From Ruminococcus_G sp964621905 (GTDB lineage Bacteria > Bacillota > Clostridia > Lachnospirales > Lachnospiraceae), in the NCBI GenBank assembly GCA_964621905.1, contig CAZUNG010000011.1:1-64000 (forward strand): DNA of 64,000 nucleotides, in the 5' to 3' direction. Under the pieces are notes generated by a model. It did not search any database. It saw only the letters and a list, made by a program, of their open reading frames with translations, and was not told the DNA's origin. Shown in pieces: positions 25,742-34,562 of the stretch (positions are counted from its first letter, which is position 1; each line of letters opens with the position of its first letter). A program made the translations under genes and the position numbers.

Positions 25742-25838
25742 GGAAGATTTGATAAATAAGTAAACCAAAGCGGCAGATGTCACCAAAAAAATAATGATAG
25801 AATAAAATGTATTAATAGCTTAGAAAGGAACATTTATA

Positions 25839-26984
25839 GTGTTAGTGACGTCTATTATAATAATTTGTATTATTTTGATTATATTAGCAGTTATTTTTAC
25901 CGTATGGCTCATTCGAAAACATCGTTTTCGTCCCGGCACGAATCAGCTGGAAAAACAGGCGGAATTGAACGCAGATCTGAAAGATGCGGGATTTGCATAT
26001 GAAATGAACGGAGATTATTTCTATTCGCTGATGAACTGCTGGCAGCGTGATGTTGGATATTGCCGCCTCTATGACGAGGCGGCACCTCTGTTCAATATGA
26101 TTATGGATTGCGAACCCGTTACATTTGCCTACGGAGGAAAGCGGTGGCTGATTGAACTGTGGAAAGGACAATACGGAATCACAACAGGAGGAGAGATCGG
26201 TGTATACAATACCGAACGTGGGGACATTGAGGATGACCGGTTTACAGGAACTTTTTATGAGAGTATAGAAGATGATGAGAGACTTGGTCTTTCTTTTGTT
26301 CTGAAGAAAAATGGGAAAGTAATATTACGGCGTAAAAATGTCCACTGGTGGCTGACGGGATTTAAGCTGGGAGAATTCTCAGAGCCGAATGCACTTACTA
26401 TGGATGCAGCCATAACATTTCCGGACCGTCAGATGAGGGATGCGTTTACAGACGGTTTAATAAGGATTGGCTACAGCAGACATGAATTTTCGGTACGAAT
26501 GAAAACAGTTTCTATTCATTATACGAAACCACATTCACCTCAGACGGAATCCAGAAACAAGGTAAAAGCGGCGATCGTCCAGAAAACAAATCACAGTAAC
26601 TGTTATCTGTATGAGACGGCAACCGGGGAATACAGTCACACGCTCGACAAGCTGGAATTTCTTAAGGCGATGGTGCCGGAATTATATACGTTGTTTATGG
26701 AGTCGCTGTATGCAAAAGGAATATATGAAGCGTTTGGATGGATAAAAGAGTGGCTGGAGGGGAAACATCCGAATCCTGGTCCCAAACCACCACACCCGCC
26801 GTGTGCTCCATGCCCGCCGAAACCACCGTGTGATCCGTGCCCGCCAAAACATTCCTGCGGTCCATGCCATCCGTGTGACCCCTGTCCTCCCAGGCGGGGC
26901 TGCATAGATTCCCGGTGCAGGTCTGCAAACTCACGGGATGAATTTGAAGAAAGTCGTTCATGCTGTGGCAGGGAGGAACAATGA
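25839..26984 (+). CDS. DUF4474 membrane protein with Cys/Pro-rich tail
   Basis: A 381-residue protein anchored by one N-terminal helix (4-25). The central part matches the DUF4474 family as I know it from Lachnospiraceae: FNMIMDCEPVTFAYGGKRWLIELWKGQYGITTGGEIGVY near residues 87-125, and HWWLTGFKLGEFSEP near 168. Residues about 308-360 are a low-complexity tail of Pro-Cys-x-Pro-Cys-Pro-Pro type units (APCPPKPPCDPCPPK). That many paired cysteines suggests metal binding or cross-linking. The start is GTG with AAAGGAAC upstream. The stop overlaps the next start as ATGA. Function unknown. Confidence 0.8.
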   Translation: MLVTSIIIICIILIILAVIFTVWLIRKHRFRPGTNQLEKQAELNADLKDAGFAYEMNGDYFYSLMNCWQRDVGYCRLYDEAAPLFNMIMDCEPVTFAYGGKRWLIELWKGQYGITTGGEIGVYNTERGDIEDDRFTGTFYESIEDDERLGLSFVLKKNGKVILRRKNVHWWLTGFKLGEFSEPNALTMDAAITFPDRQMRDAFTDGLIRIGYSRHEFSVRMKTVSIHYTKPHSPQTESRNKVKAAIVQKTNHSNCYLYETATGEYSHTLDKLEFLKAMVPELYTLFMESLYAKGIYEAFGWIKEWLEGKHPNPGPKPPHPPCAPCPPKPPCDPCPPKHSCGPCHPCDPCPPRRGCIDSRCRSANSRDEFEESRSCCGREEQ

Positions 26985-27913
26985 CGCAGATAAAATCGGC
27001 CTCAGTAAAATCAGTAAGATTAAAACTTGATCAGGTGTATGAAAATGCGCCGGTCGTACCGTTTGATTCTCATTCAAAAATAATTATCATGAGCGATTGC
27101 CATCGCGGACAAGGGAATGCGGGTGATAATTTTATGGCGAATCAGGCAGTATGTTTTGGAGCGCTAGAATACTATTTTCAGAATGATTTTACGTATGTTG
27201 AACTGGGGGACGGCGATGAGTTGTGGGAGAACAGACAGTTAAAAGTAATTGCTGAAGTCCACAGCGATATTTTCTGGATGTTGTCAAAGTTCTATGAGCG
27301 GAACAGGCTTTATATGATCTATGGAAATCATGACATTGTAAAGCGCCGTAAAGGATATATGAACCAGCACTGTAATTGTTATTACTGCGAATCTTCTCAT
27401 AAAGAATTGTCGCTTCTGCCGGATATCAATGTTCTGGAAGGACTGATTCTCCGCAGGAAAGGGGGGACAGAAGAAATGTTACTGGCTCATGGGCATCAGG
27501 GGGATTTCTTAAATGACACCCTATGGCCGCTGGCCCGGTTTTTGGTGCGCTATTTCTGGCGCCGAATGGAATTGATAGGTTTTTTGGATCCTACAGGATC
27601 CGGACGGCCGAGAAAAGCAAAAGAGAGGGTAGAAAAAAGACTGGTAGCCTATACGAAAGCGCGAAACAGGATATTGATTGCCGGGCATACACACCGGCCG
27701 GTGTTTTCCCAGCCGGAGGAGGGACTTTATTTCAATACGGGCAGCTGCGTCCATCCACGGTGTATCACCTGTATAGAAATTGAGCATAATGAGATTTCTC
27801 TGATCAAATGGTCGGTTCGGGCCAGAGAAGACAGGATACTGAAAGTAGAGAGGGAGGTCCTGGAAGGTCCGGTGCCTCTTGCCAGTTACGGTATCAGTGA
27901 AAGAATAAACTAA
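26981..27913 (+). CDS. Calcineurin-like metallophosphoesterase
   Basis: A 310-residue hydrolase with the complete dimetal set: MSDCHRG, LGDGDELWE, YGNHD, AHGHQGDF and AGHTHRP. The layout resembles UDP-2,3-diacylglucosamine hydrolase and related cytoplasmic phosphoesterases, but a Gram-positive host has no lipid A, so the substrate must differ. The frame is open to 26960, but ATG 26981 has GGGAGG four bases upstream and overlaps the stop of the DUF4474 gene, so the two proteins are probably made together. Confidence 0.88.
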   Translation: MTQIKSASVKSVRLKLDQVYENAPVVPFDSHSKIIIMSDCHRGQGNAGDNFMANQAVCFGALEYYFQNDFTYVELGDGDELWENRQLKVIAEVHSDIFWMLSKFYERNRLYMIYGNHDIVKRRKGYMNQHCNCYYCESSHKELSLLPDINVLEGLILRRKGGTEEMLLAHGHQGDFLNDTLWPLARFLVRYFWRRMELIGFLDPTGSGRPRKAKERVEKRLVAYTKARNRILIAGHTHRPVFSQPEEGLYFNTGSCVHPRCITCIEIEHNEISLIKWSVRAREDRILKVEREVLEGPVPLASYGISERIN

Positions 27914-27918
27914 ATGTA

Positions 27919-27967
27919 CAAATGGAGCAGTAACATTACAATGGGTTATACTGCTCCATTTGATTTT
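27919..27967 (+). terminator. Terminator of the DUF4474-phosphoesterase pair
   Basis: CAAATGGAGCAGTA pairs with TACTGCTCCATTTG (14 bases, perfect), followed by ATTTT. Confidence 0.88.
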
Positions 27968-27985
27968 AGTTGAGAATTTAACAGG

Positions 27986-28014
27986 TTGTCTTTTGGGACG
28001 CTCTGCCTTATAAT
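27986..28014 (+). promoter_or_regulatory. Sigma-A promoter of the AI-2E family gene
   Basis: TTGTCT, 17-base spacer, TATAAT. Confidence 0.7.
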
Positions 28015-28068
28015 TGTGATAATAACATCGTGGATAGACAGTAATTTAATGAAAAATGAGGTAAATTT

Positions 28069-29223
28069 ATGGAGCTAAATAGAGAGACGCTTAAGAAACT
28101 GAGGGGGCTGATACTGTTCACAGCTCTTCTGGTAGTCGTGCTGGTGAATTATAAGGCGGCTTTTCAAGTCATCGGACTGGGTTTTAATATCCTGTTTCCG
28201 TTTATTCTGGGCGGAGGAATGGCATTTATCATCAACGCCCCCATGCAGTTCTTTGAACGGCATCTTTTTGGCAGTCAGAAGATGAAAGATAAAAAGTGGG
28301 CCAGGAAGCTGGCCAGGCCCATCAGTCTGCTTACCTCTCTGCTGCTGGTTGTGGTCATCATACTGGTTGTAATATTTATTGTGGCGCCGGAACTTGGCAA
28401 GACATTCGTGAGTCTCGGAAAAACGATTTCAGATTTTATTCCTGAGCTGCAGGACTGGCTGGAAGAAATGTTCAATGGTAATCAGGCGGTGGTAACATGG
28501 GTGCAGGATCTGGAGTTTGACTGGAATAAGATTATCAACACCGCGGTTGATTTCCTGAAGAATGGTGCGGGCGATGTGCTGAACTCGACATATTCCCTTG
28601 CAAAATCTGTGATCAGCGGATTGGCCACATTCTTTATCGGATTTGTATTTGCGTGTTATATTGTACTGCAGAAAGAGCGGCTGAGCATTCAGATCCAAAA
28701 GGTACTTTTCGCGCTCCTGAAAGAAAAAACAGTGACCCGGATTATGCAGGTGTCCAGTCTGTGTTACCGGACATTTCTGAATTTCCTTACGGGTCAGTGT
28801 CTGGAAGCTGTGATCCTTGGCGTGATGTTTTTTGTTGTGATGAGTATTTTTCAGTTCCCCTATGCACTGCTGGTGGGAATTCTCATTGCATTTACAGCGC
28901 TGATCCCGATATTTGGAGCTTTCATAGGATGTGTGATCGGAACTTTTTTGATTCTGATGGTGAGTCCGGTTAAAGCGCTTGCTTTTGTGATCATGTTCCT
29001 GATTCTCCAGCAGATTGAAGGAAACTTTATCTATCCGCACGTGGTGGGGAATTCCGTGGGACTTCCTTCCATTTGGGTTTTGGTGGCAGTGTCACTGGGA
29101 GGCAGTCTGATGGGAATTGCAGGCATGCTGATTTTTATTCCCGCGACATCGGTCCTTTATTCTCTGTTCCGTGGATTTATCAATACACGGCTGAAACAGA
29201 AGAAAATCACAGTATCATCCTGA
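28069..29223 (+). CDS. AI-2E family transporter (PerM/YtvI-like)
   Basis: A 384-residue polytopic membrane protein with about seven to eight hydrophobic helices: a cluster at 14-60 and 85-110, then from about 185 to 370. A soluble segment with ELQDWLEEMF lies between. The C-terminal half has the family signatures GQCLEAVILG, PYALLVGILIAFTALIPIFGAFIG and QQIEGNFIYPHVVGNSVGLP. Members of this family include sodium-proton antiporters and the putative autoinducer-2 exporter TqsA; the substrate here is unknown. Transcribed alone between its own promoter and a hairpin. Confidence 0.9.
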   Translation: MELNRETLKKLRGLILFTALLVVVLVNYKAAFQVIGLGFNILFPFILGGGMAFIINAPMQFFERHLFGSQKMKDKKWARKLARPISLLTSLLLVVVIILVVIFIVAPELGKTFVSLGKTISDFIPELQDWLEEMFNGNQAVVTWVQDLEFDWNKIINTAVDFLKNGAGDVLNSTYSLAKSVISGLATFFIGFVFACYIVLQKERLSIQIQKVLFALLKEKTVTRIMQVSSLCYRTFLNFLTGQCLEAVILGVMFFVVMSIFQFPYALLVGILIAFTALIPIFGAFIGCVIGTFLILMVSPVKALAFVIMFLILQQIEGNFIYPHVVGNSVGLPSIWVLVAVSLGGSLMGIAGMLIFIPATSVLYSLFRGFINTRLKQKKITVSS

Positions 29224-29239
29224 GTATTGAAAAGAGGCG

Positions 29240-29292
29240 GGGTGTCCCTCAGGTCTTTGGTGACTTTTGGGACACCCTGTTTAAGTTGTATC
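29240..29292 (+). terminator. Hairpin terminator after the AI-2E family gene
   Basis: GGGTGTCCC (29240-29248) pairs with GGGACACCC (29279-29287), followed by TGTTTAAG. The U tail is short. Confidence 0.65.
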
Positions 29293-29383
29293 AGGATAGG
29301 AATATGTATCGTATTTGTGAAGCATCAGTGGTGTGAATACCAGGAAATTCTCCCTTCTGTTCCGGAATATCCCCCAGGGGAGC

Positions 29384-29412
29384 TTGCTGGGGCAAAACGT
29401 ATTTGTTATACT
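29384..29412 (+). promoter_or_regulatory. Possible promoter of the FecBCD-type transporter operon
   Basis: TTGCTG, 17-base spacer, TATACT. A small CCCCAG/CTGGGG inverted repeat (about 29373-29391) overlaps the -35 box and may be a regulatory site. Confidence 0.55.
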
Positions 29413-29451
29413 CAATAAAATCCGATAAAAAGCAAAAGAGGGAGAATAAAA

Positions 29452-30576
29452 ATGAAAAAAGGGATAAAAAGCCTGGCGATTCTTATCACCATGTCTATGA
29501 CAGTCATGATGAGTGGCTGCTCCCAAAAAGATGCGCCAAAGGCAGAGACACCAGAAACGTCAAAAGAAGAGTTGTCAGAAACCGGAAGAACAGTCACAGA
29601 CGGAGCGGGACGCGCAGTCGATCTGCCGGAAAAGGTGGAAAGCATCGTATGTCTGAATGTCAGCACGCTTCGGTATACCTGTTATATGGAAGCGCAGGAT
29701 CTGGTGATCGGTGTGGAGGATTATGAACAGGAAAAATCAATTTCCCGTCCGTACAATTATGTGAATTTTGAACTCTTTGAGGGGCTGCCGGTGATTGGAA
29801 CCAATGGAGAACACGATCCGGAGGAGATCATTTCTGCGGATCCGGATGTCATCATGATGTCTGCCTATGATGACGGGGATGCCGACACCCTTCAGAATAC
29901 GACGGGTATCCCAGTGGTACTTGTGCCGGGCAGTGACAGCATGATGGACGAAGGTGCGTATGAAACATTCCGTATTATGGGGGAAGTTTACGGAAAAGAA
30001 CAGCGGGCTGAGGAACTGATCGATTATATGGATGAGATAAAAAAAGACCTGGATACACGTACGTCCGGAGTGCCCGATGAAGAGAAGCCAACGGTTTATG
30101 TATGCGGTGTAAGCTTTAAAGGGGCCCATGGATTTGAAGGAACAGAGGCAGGTTATGGTCCGTTGTCTGCTATTCGTGCCAGAAATCTTGCCGATGAGAC
30201 AGGCCAGGAGGGGCCTTGTGACATTGATCTGGAACAGGTTCTGGCCTGGAATCCGGATGTGTTGTTTGTGGATTTCAGCGGGCTGCCGCTGATCAATGAG
30301 GACCATGCGGCAAATTCGGATTACTACAGTCAGTTAAAAGCGGTGCAGGAGGGAAACGTATATTCGCAGATACCATTCCGCTCCAGTGCATCGAATCTTG
30401 AAACAGCGCTTGCAGATACCTATTATGCGGCAAGCATTTTATATCCGGAGGAGTTTGCGGATGTAGATCCGGTGGAAAAGGCAGGGGAGATCTTCGAGAC
30501 CCTGCTGGGTACAGATTTTTATGGGGACTTAAAGGAGAATGGATATGAGTTCAGAACCATCGAGATCGGAGCATGA
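29452..30576 (+). CDS. ABC transporter substrate-binding lipoprotein, FecB/BtuF type
   Basis: Extracellular binding protein anchored by lipid at C23 of the lipobox MSGC. After a Ser/Glu/Thr linker, the Peripla_BP_2 domain (about 45-370) starts with RTVTDGAGRAVDLPEKVESIV, a typical helical-backbone metal/siderophore/corrinoid receptor opening. IISADPDVIMMS and VLAWNPDVLFVDFSG mark the two lobes. The family binds iron-siderophores, haem, cobalamin and, in some cases, molybdate. The downstream methyltransferase and FmdE protein make a metal oxoanion or metallophore plausible, but the ligand cannot be read directly. Confidence 0.88.
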   Translation: MKKGIKSLAILITMSMTVMMSGCSQKDAPKAETPETSKEELSETGRTVTDGAGRAVDLPEKVESIVCLNVSTLRYTCYMEAQDLVIGVEDYEQEKSISRPYNYVNFELFEGLPVIGTNGEHDPEEIISADPDVIMMSAYDDGDADTLQNTTGIPVVLVPGSDSMMDEGAYETFRIMGEVYGKEQRAEELIDYMDEIKKDLDTRTSGVPDEEKPTVYVCGVSFKGAHGFEGTEAGYGPLSAIRARNLADETGQEGPCDIDLEQVLAWNPDVLFVDFSGLPLINEDHAANSDYYSQLKAVQEGNVYSQIPFRSSASNLETALADTYYAASILYPEEFADVDPVEKAGEIFETLLGTDFYGDLKENGYEFRTIEIGA

Positions 30577-31609
30577 AGAAATCGATCCTGAATACCACAA
30601 AAATAAAGTTCGAAGTATTTGTTTTCTTTTCGTTCTGGGGGCGATACTGTCGGCAGCTGTGCTGCTTTCTTTATGGGCCGGTTCTTATGATACGCCGATT
30701 GGGGAACTGTTTAAGGGTATTTTTAATCAGGCTGCCGATAACAAGATCAATGTGGTAGTCCGAAATGTCCGGCTTCCGAGAATCTGTACCGCGGTTTTTG
30801 CCGGAGCCGGACTGGGTGTTACCGGATGTATTCTGCAGGCAGTTCTCAATAACCCGCTGGCATCGGTTTCTACCCTGGGTGTTTCACAGGGGGCCGTCTT
30901 TGGGGCTGCGTTTGCGATTATAGCACTTGGGGCGGGGGCTGCCGGTCACGGAAATTTTCTGATTTCTATCTGTGCATTTGCCGGAAGCATGGCGGTTGCG
31001 CTGGTGATACTGGGACTTTCCAGGTTCCGGCAGGTATCACCGGAGTCCATAGTCCTGGCAGGTGTGGCGATAAGCGCTATGTTTACGGGTGCGACGACGC
31101 TGCTTCAGTACTTTGCGGACGAAGTCCAGCTGACGACGCTGGTTTTCTGGACATTTGGAGACCTGGGGAGTACCTCGTGGAGTGAGATACGGTTTATGGG
31201 CGTGGTGGTGCTGTTTGCGGGAATTTATTTTATACTTCACAGGTGGGATTTTAATGCCTTGCTCAGCGGCTCGGAGACGGCGACGAGCCTAGGGATCAAT
31301 GTGCGCAGAGTTACTGTGGTCAATATGGTTCTGTGCTGCTTCGCAGCGTCGACCATTGTATCTTATATTGGACTTATCAATTTTATCGGTCTGGTGGCGC
31401 CCCATCTCGTACGTCTGGTTGTGGGAAACAACCATGTTTATCTGATACCGGGTTCTGTCCTGACGGGGGCGGCGCTGCTTTTGGCAGGGGATTTGTTTGC
31501 AAGGATGATTGTCAGTCCGGTGATTCTGCCGATTGGTGCGATCACCTCTTTTCTGGGAGGTCCGCTGTTTCTTTATTTACTGTTTAAAGGGAGAAAGCGA
31601 GAATGTTAA
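30545..31609 (+). CDS. ABC transporter permease, FecCD/BtuC family
   Basis: A 354-residue membrane protein with a short cytoplasmic N-terminus and about ten helices starting near residue 23. FecCD signatures are visible: VRLPRICTAVFAGAGLGVTGCILQAVLNNPLASVSTLGVSQGA, LAGVAISAMFTG, and IGLINFIGLVAPHLVRL. The ATG at 30545 has AAAGGAG seven bases upstream; an in-frame ATG at 30539 is too close to it. The gene overlaps the end of the binding-protein gene by 32 bases and the ATPase start by seven. Confidence 0.92.
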   Translation: MSSEPSRSEHEEIDPEYHKNKVRSICFLFVLGAILSAAVLLSLWAGSYDTPIGELFKGIFNQAADNKINVVVRNVRLPRICTAVFAGAGLGVTGCILQAVLNNPLASVSTLGVSQGAVFGAAFAIIALGAGAAGHGNFLISICAFAGSMAVALVILGLSRFRQVSPESIVLAGVAISAMFTGATTLLQYFADEVQLTTLVFWTFGDLGSTSWSEIRFMGVVVLFAGIYFILHRWDFNALLSGSETATSLGINVRRVTVVNMVLCCFAASTIVSYIGLINFIGLVAPHLVRLVVGNNHVYLIPGSVLTGAALLLAGDLFARMIVSPVILPIGAITSFLGGPLFLYLLFKGRKREC

Positions 31610-32355
31610 GTGTGGAAGACCTCCGGTTTCAATACCGGAGTGGACCGGAAATTTTAAAGGGTGTAAGCTTTACGCTGGAGAAGGGAAAGTTTCTGGCTAT
31701 ATTAGGTAATAACGGTGCAGGAAAGAGTACCATGCTGAAGTGTCTTAATAGAATCATATCTCCAAAACGCGGAAAAATCTGCATGGATGAAGAGGATCTT
31801 CTTTGCATGCCTACGAGGGAAGTGGCAAAAAGGATTGCATTTGTATCTCAGACGGTGCCGAATACGCAGATGACGGTTCATGATATGGTCATGCTGGGAA
31901 GGCGTCCGTATATGCGCTGGGGGTTTACCTCAGAAGATCACAGGATTGTCCATGAGGCAATGGAAAAACTGGATCTTCTGGATATGCGCGGAAGATTTCT
32001 GAATGAATTAAGCGGAGGTGAACGGCAGAAGGTTATGCTGGCGAGGGCACTGGCGCAGCAGCCGAAAGTATTGCTGCTGGATGAACCTACGAGCAGTCTT
32101 GATCTGCAGAACCAGTATCAGGTGCTTGAAATCACCAGAGATATCTGTCACAATACTCAAATAACCGCAATTGTGGTGATACACGATCTGAATCTGGCGC
32201 TCCGATTCTGTGACCGTTTTCTGATGATGCAGGATGGTGAAGTATATAAATACGGGGACTGTCATGTTGTGGACAGAGAGGCAATCTGGGATGTGTATCA
32301 TGTTCATGGCGAAGTGGCGCAGGTTGAGAACCAAAGAATCATACTGGTAGATTAG
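31603..32355 (+). CDS. ABC transporter ATP-binding protein, FecE/BtuD type
   Basis: A 250-residue ATPase with Walker A GNNGAGKST, Q-loop SQTVPN, signature LSGGERQKV, Walker B VLLLDEPTSSLD and switch histidine VVIHDLN. It powers the permease encoded just upstream. All ATPase motifs are intact. Confidence 0.94.
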   Translation: MLSVEDLRFQYRSGPEILKGVSFTLEKGKFLAILGNNGAGKSTMLKCLNRIISPKRGKICMDEEDLLCMPTREVAKRIAFVSQTVPNTQMTVHDMVMLGRRPYMRWGFTSEDHRIVHEAMEKLDLLDMRGRFLNELSGGERQKVMLARALAQQPKVLLLDEPTSSLDLQNQYQVLEITRDICHNTQITAIVVIHDLNLALRFCDRFLMMQDGEVYKYGDCHVVDREAIWDVYHVHGEVAQVENQRIILVD

Positions 32356-32379
32356 AAGCTGAGAAATGGAGTCAAATAA

Positions 32380-33198
32380 ATGATGGAGCTGGAACAATTA
32401 AAACAGGACTGGGTAAATGATAAAATGTGCAATGGACCTCTTCAGGCTAAGATATGGAATCAAAGGGCGGAAGAGTACAGGCGGAGGCCGATTCCGGGAC
32501 CGGATACCAATCCCTTTTTGCAATATCTGCTTGAAAAGGCAAAACCGGATAAAGGTATGAATGCACTGGATATCGGGTGCGGAGCCGGACTTTATACGAT
32601 AGCGCTGGCGGATTACGTAAAAGAATCGGTCGGAACTGATGTTTCTCCTGAGATGATCCGCGGGGCGTTAAGACGTGCAGAGGAGCTGGGAGCGGGGAAT
32701 ACAAAATTTCTGGTTCAGGACTGGCCGAATACGGATCTTGATGCGCTGGGTCTGCGGGCCGGTTTTGACATTGTGTTTGCCCATATGACACCTGCAGTCT
32801 GTGATTATCTGACGCTGGATCGGATGAACGCGTGCGCGCGCGGACATTGTTTCCTGGTCAAGCCTGCCAGACGCCGTGATCAGGTGCAGGATGCTGCTTT
32901 TGAGATGGTGGGTATTACGGAACACAGAAAACAAATGGATCGTATGGTCCCCAATGCTTTTGCTTATCTGTGGCTTAAGGGATACAATCCGGAGATCTCC
33001 TACCGGGAAGAGGTATGGGAGATGGAGCAGCCGCTGAAAAAAATGACGGATTGGTGTATTGACCGGGCCGGGCTGCAGAAATCTCTTTTGCCGGAAGAGG
33101 AGGACCGCATACGAAATTTCTTGCAGGATATCAGTATCGATGAGAACATAAAAGAAACAGTAACGACAACCATTGTGACAGTGTACTGGCACGTCTGA
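32380..33198 (+). CDS. SAM-dependent methyltransferase linked to the FecBCD-type transporter
   Basis: A 272-residue class I methyltransferase with motif I LDIGCGAGLYTIAL near residue 67, GTDVSPEMI for strand 2 and DIVFAHMTP. The substrate is not evident. It follows the ATPase after 24 bases and precedes an FmdE protein after nine, so it appears to belong to the transport operon. It may modify an imported or exported ligand such as a metallophore, which is inference. Confidence 0.82.
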   Translation: MMELEQLKQDWVNDKMCNGPLQAKIWNQRAEEYRRRPIPGPDTNPFLQYLLEKAKPDKGMNALDIGCGAGLYTIALADYVKESVGTDVSPEMIRGALRRAEELGAGNTKFLVQDWPNTDLDALGLRAGFDIVFAHMTPAVCDYLTLDRMNACARGHCFLVKPARRRDQVQDAAFEMVGITEHRKQMDRMVPNAFAYLWLKGYNPEISYREEVWEMEQPLKKMTDWCIDRAGLQKSLLPEEEDRIRNFLQDISIDENIKETVTTTIVTVYWHV

Positions 33199-33207
33199 AA
33201 GGAAAAA

Positions 33208-33765
33208 ATGATGAATAGTACAATATGGAAAACTTGTGTGGCGTTTCACGGCCATGAATGCGGGGGGCTGACGATTGGTTATAAGGCGGCGCTGTATGCG
33301 ATCAGGCTTTTAGAGCTTACGCCTGGTGATGAGGAGAAATGCAGCTGTATCTCTGACGATGAACAGGTAGTGTGTATCGCAGAAAATGATGCCTGCGGCA
33401 TCGATGCAATCCAGGTGATTCTTGGCTGCAGCGTGGGCAAAGGCAATCTGCTGTTTCATATGCGTGGGAAACAGGCTTTCTCCTTTTATAACAGGAATAC
33501 CGGGAAATCTGTGCGTCTTGTACTGAAACCCCGTCCGGAGGGGATGACCCGTGAAGAATCTTTTGCCTATTATCAGGAGCACGAACCGGAAGAACTGTTT
33601 GACGTAAAAGAAACTACAATTTTGCTGCCCGAAAAAGCGAAGATCTTTCAATCTCTTACCTGCAGCAGATGTGGTGAGACGGCGTCTGAGAATATGATGC
33701 GTCTTGAAGGGGGCCGGATCCTGTGCCTGGACTGCTATGATTCTTATGACAGGTTTAACGTGTAA
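33208..33765 (+). CDS. FmdE-family protein with C-terminal zinc ribbon
   Basis: A 185-residue protein. The N-terminal FmdE domain shows AFHGHECGGLTIGYKAA, the family's HGH-C-G motif, and CIAENDACGIDAIQVILGCSVGKGN. The C-terminus has a zinc ribbon (CSRCGE and CLDCYD). FmdE is named from molybdenum formylmethanofuran dehydrogenase clusters of methanogens, but most bacterial copies occur beside metal ABC transporters without that enzyme. Here it is the last gene of a FecBCD-type operon, which points to handling of the imported metal. AAAGGA precedes the ATG. Confidence 0.88.
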   Translation: MMNSTIWKTCVAFHGHECGGLTIGYKAALYAIRLLELTPGDEEKCSCISDDEQVVCIAENDACGIDAIQVILGCSVGKGNLLFHMRGKQAFSFYNRNTGKSVRLVLKPRPEGMTREESFAYYQEHEPEELFDVKETTILLPEKAKIFQSLTCSRCGETASENMMRLEGGRILCLDCYDSYDRFNV

Positions 33766-33769
33766 ATAT

Positions 33770-33810
33770 GAAATAGCCGGAGACAGATCAATACTGCCTC
33801 CGGCTATTTC
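33770..33810. terminator. Bidirectional hairpin between convergent fmdE-type and rplY genes
   Basis: GAAATAGCCGGAG and CTCCGGCTATTTC form a 13-base perfect stem with a 15-base loop. Neither side has a T run, but its place between converging genes fits a shared terminator. Confidence 0.7.
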
Positions 33811-33845
33811 GATATATCATAACTTATTTATGAAACTTTTCAAGA

Positions 33846-34433
33846 TCAGTCTTCAGTGTCACGTTCTGCATTTTCTTCAATTTCCGCATTCTTAACATAA
33901 TCTGAAATATGAAAAATCATGGAATCTTCAGGCGTAATAAACTGGACCTCTTTGTCCGTTGGTAATTCCAGATCTTTGATATGCATGGATTTTACTTCGG
34001 GTGAAAGTTCATTAAAATCAATGATGATCGTGTCAAGAAGGTTGGATGGATCAGCTTTATAGTGAATTTCCGAGAGGTCCTGTTCCACAACCCCCTGTAC
34101 ACAATCTGAATTTTCCAGTTTTACCTGTACAGAAGTGGAAATGATCTCACCTTTGACCAATGCCTGCAGGTCAAATGCCATTACCTGTTTTTTCATGGGG
34201 TTGTAATCAATGCTTTTAACAACGGCGTTTGTCTTTTCGGACCCCAGGTCGAGGGTTACCTGAGAACCTTCACCGTTTTTCCTGATAAACTGCAGTACGT
34301 CTGCTTCGGCAAACTGAAGCGGAACAGATTCATTCATACCTTTTCCGTACAGTACGCCAGGAGCGAAGCCTTCCCGTCTTAATTTCTTTGCTTTCATTTC
34401 CGGGTTCCTTTTTTCTGCTTTTAATGTAGTCAT
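33846..34433 (-). CDS. rplY: Ribosomal protein L25, long CTC form
   Basis: A 195-residue general stress protein CTC / L25 that binds 5S rRNA. The N-terminal L25 domain (1-95) begins MTTLKAEKRNP and includes LRREGFAPGVLYGKG; the C-terminal beta domain (about 98-180) follows. The tail is acidic (EIEENAERDTED). AGGAGG lies seven bases upstream of the ATG. A U-tailed hairpin lies in the leader, so expression may be attenuated or the gene separated from the upstream regulator. Confidence 0.93.
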   Translation of the reverse strand: MTTLKAEKRNPEMKAKKLRREGFAPGVLYGKGMNESVPLQFAEADVLQFIRKNGEGSQVTLDLGSEKTNAVVKSIDYNPMKKQVMAFDLQALVKGEIISTSVQVKLENSDCVQGVVEQDLSEIHYKADPSNLLDTIIIDFNELSPEVKSMHIKDLELPTDKEVQFITPEDSMIFHISDYVKNAEIEENAERDTED

Positions 34434-34477
34434 ATCTGATACCTCCTGTAATCATGTGATATGTTACCGTACAAGTC

Positions 34478-34522
34478 AAAAAACAAAAGAACTCTTTCTA
34501 CAGGTGTAGTGGGAGCTCTTTT
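34478..34522 (-). terminator. U-tailed hairpin between the twin-GntR gene and rplY
   Basis: Reading the minus strand, AAAAGAGCTC pairs with GAGTTCTTTT (one G-U), then G and six T. A TATAAT box lies upstream on the same strand (34555-34550), so if that promoter is used the hairpin is inside the rplY leader; otherwise it ends the GntR transcript. Confidence 0.7.
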
Positions 34523-34562
34523 CATCAAAGCTTTTGTATGCACAACTATATTATAGCACTTG

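Larger units (their letters stand above)
25431..25838. other. Non-coding stretch with structured inverted repeats
   Basis: No supported gene. A 66-codon frame (25452-25652) has no ribosome binding site and no recognised family. The DNA contains nested inverted repeats (25541-25633) and a very strong terminator-like hairpin (25690-25735), so an untranslated RNA is more likely than a protein. Confidence 0.5.
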
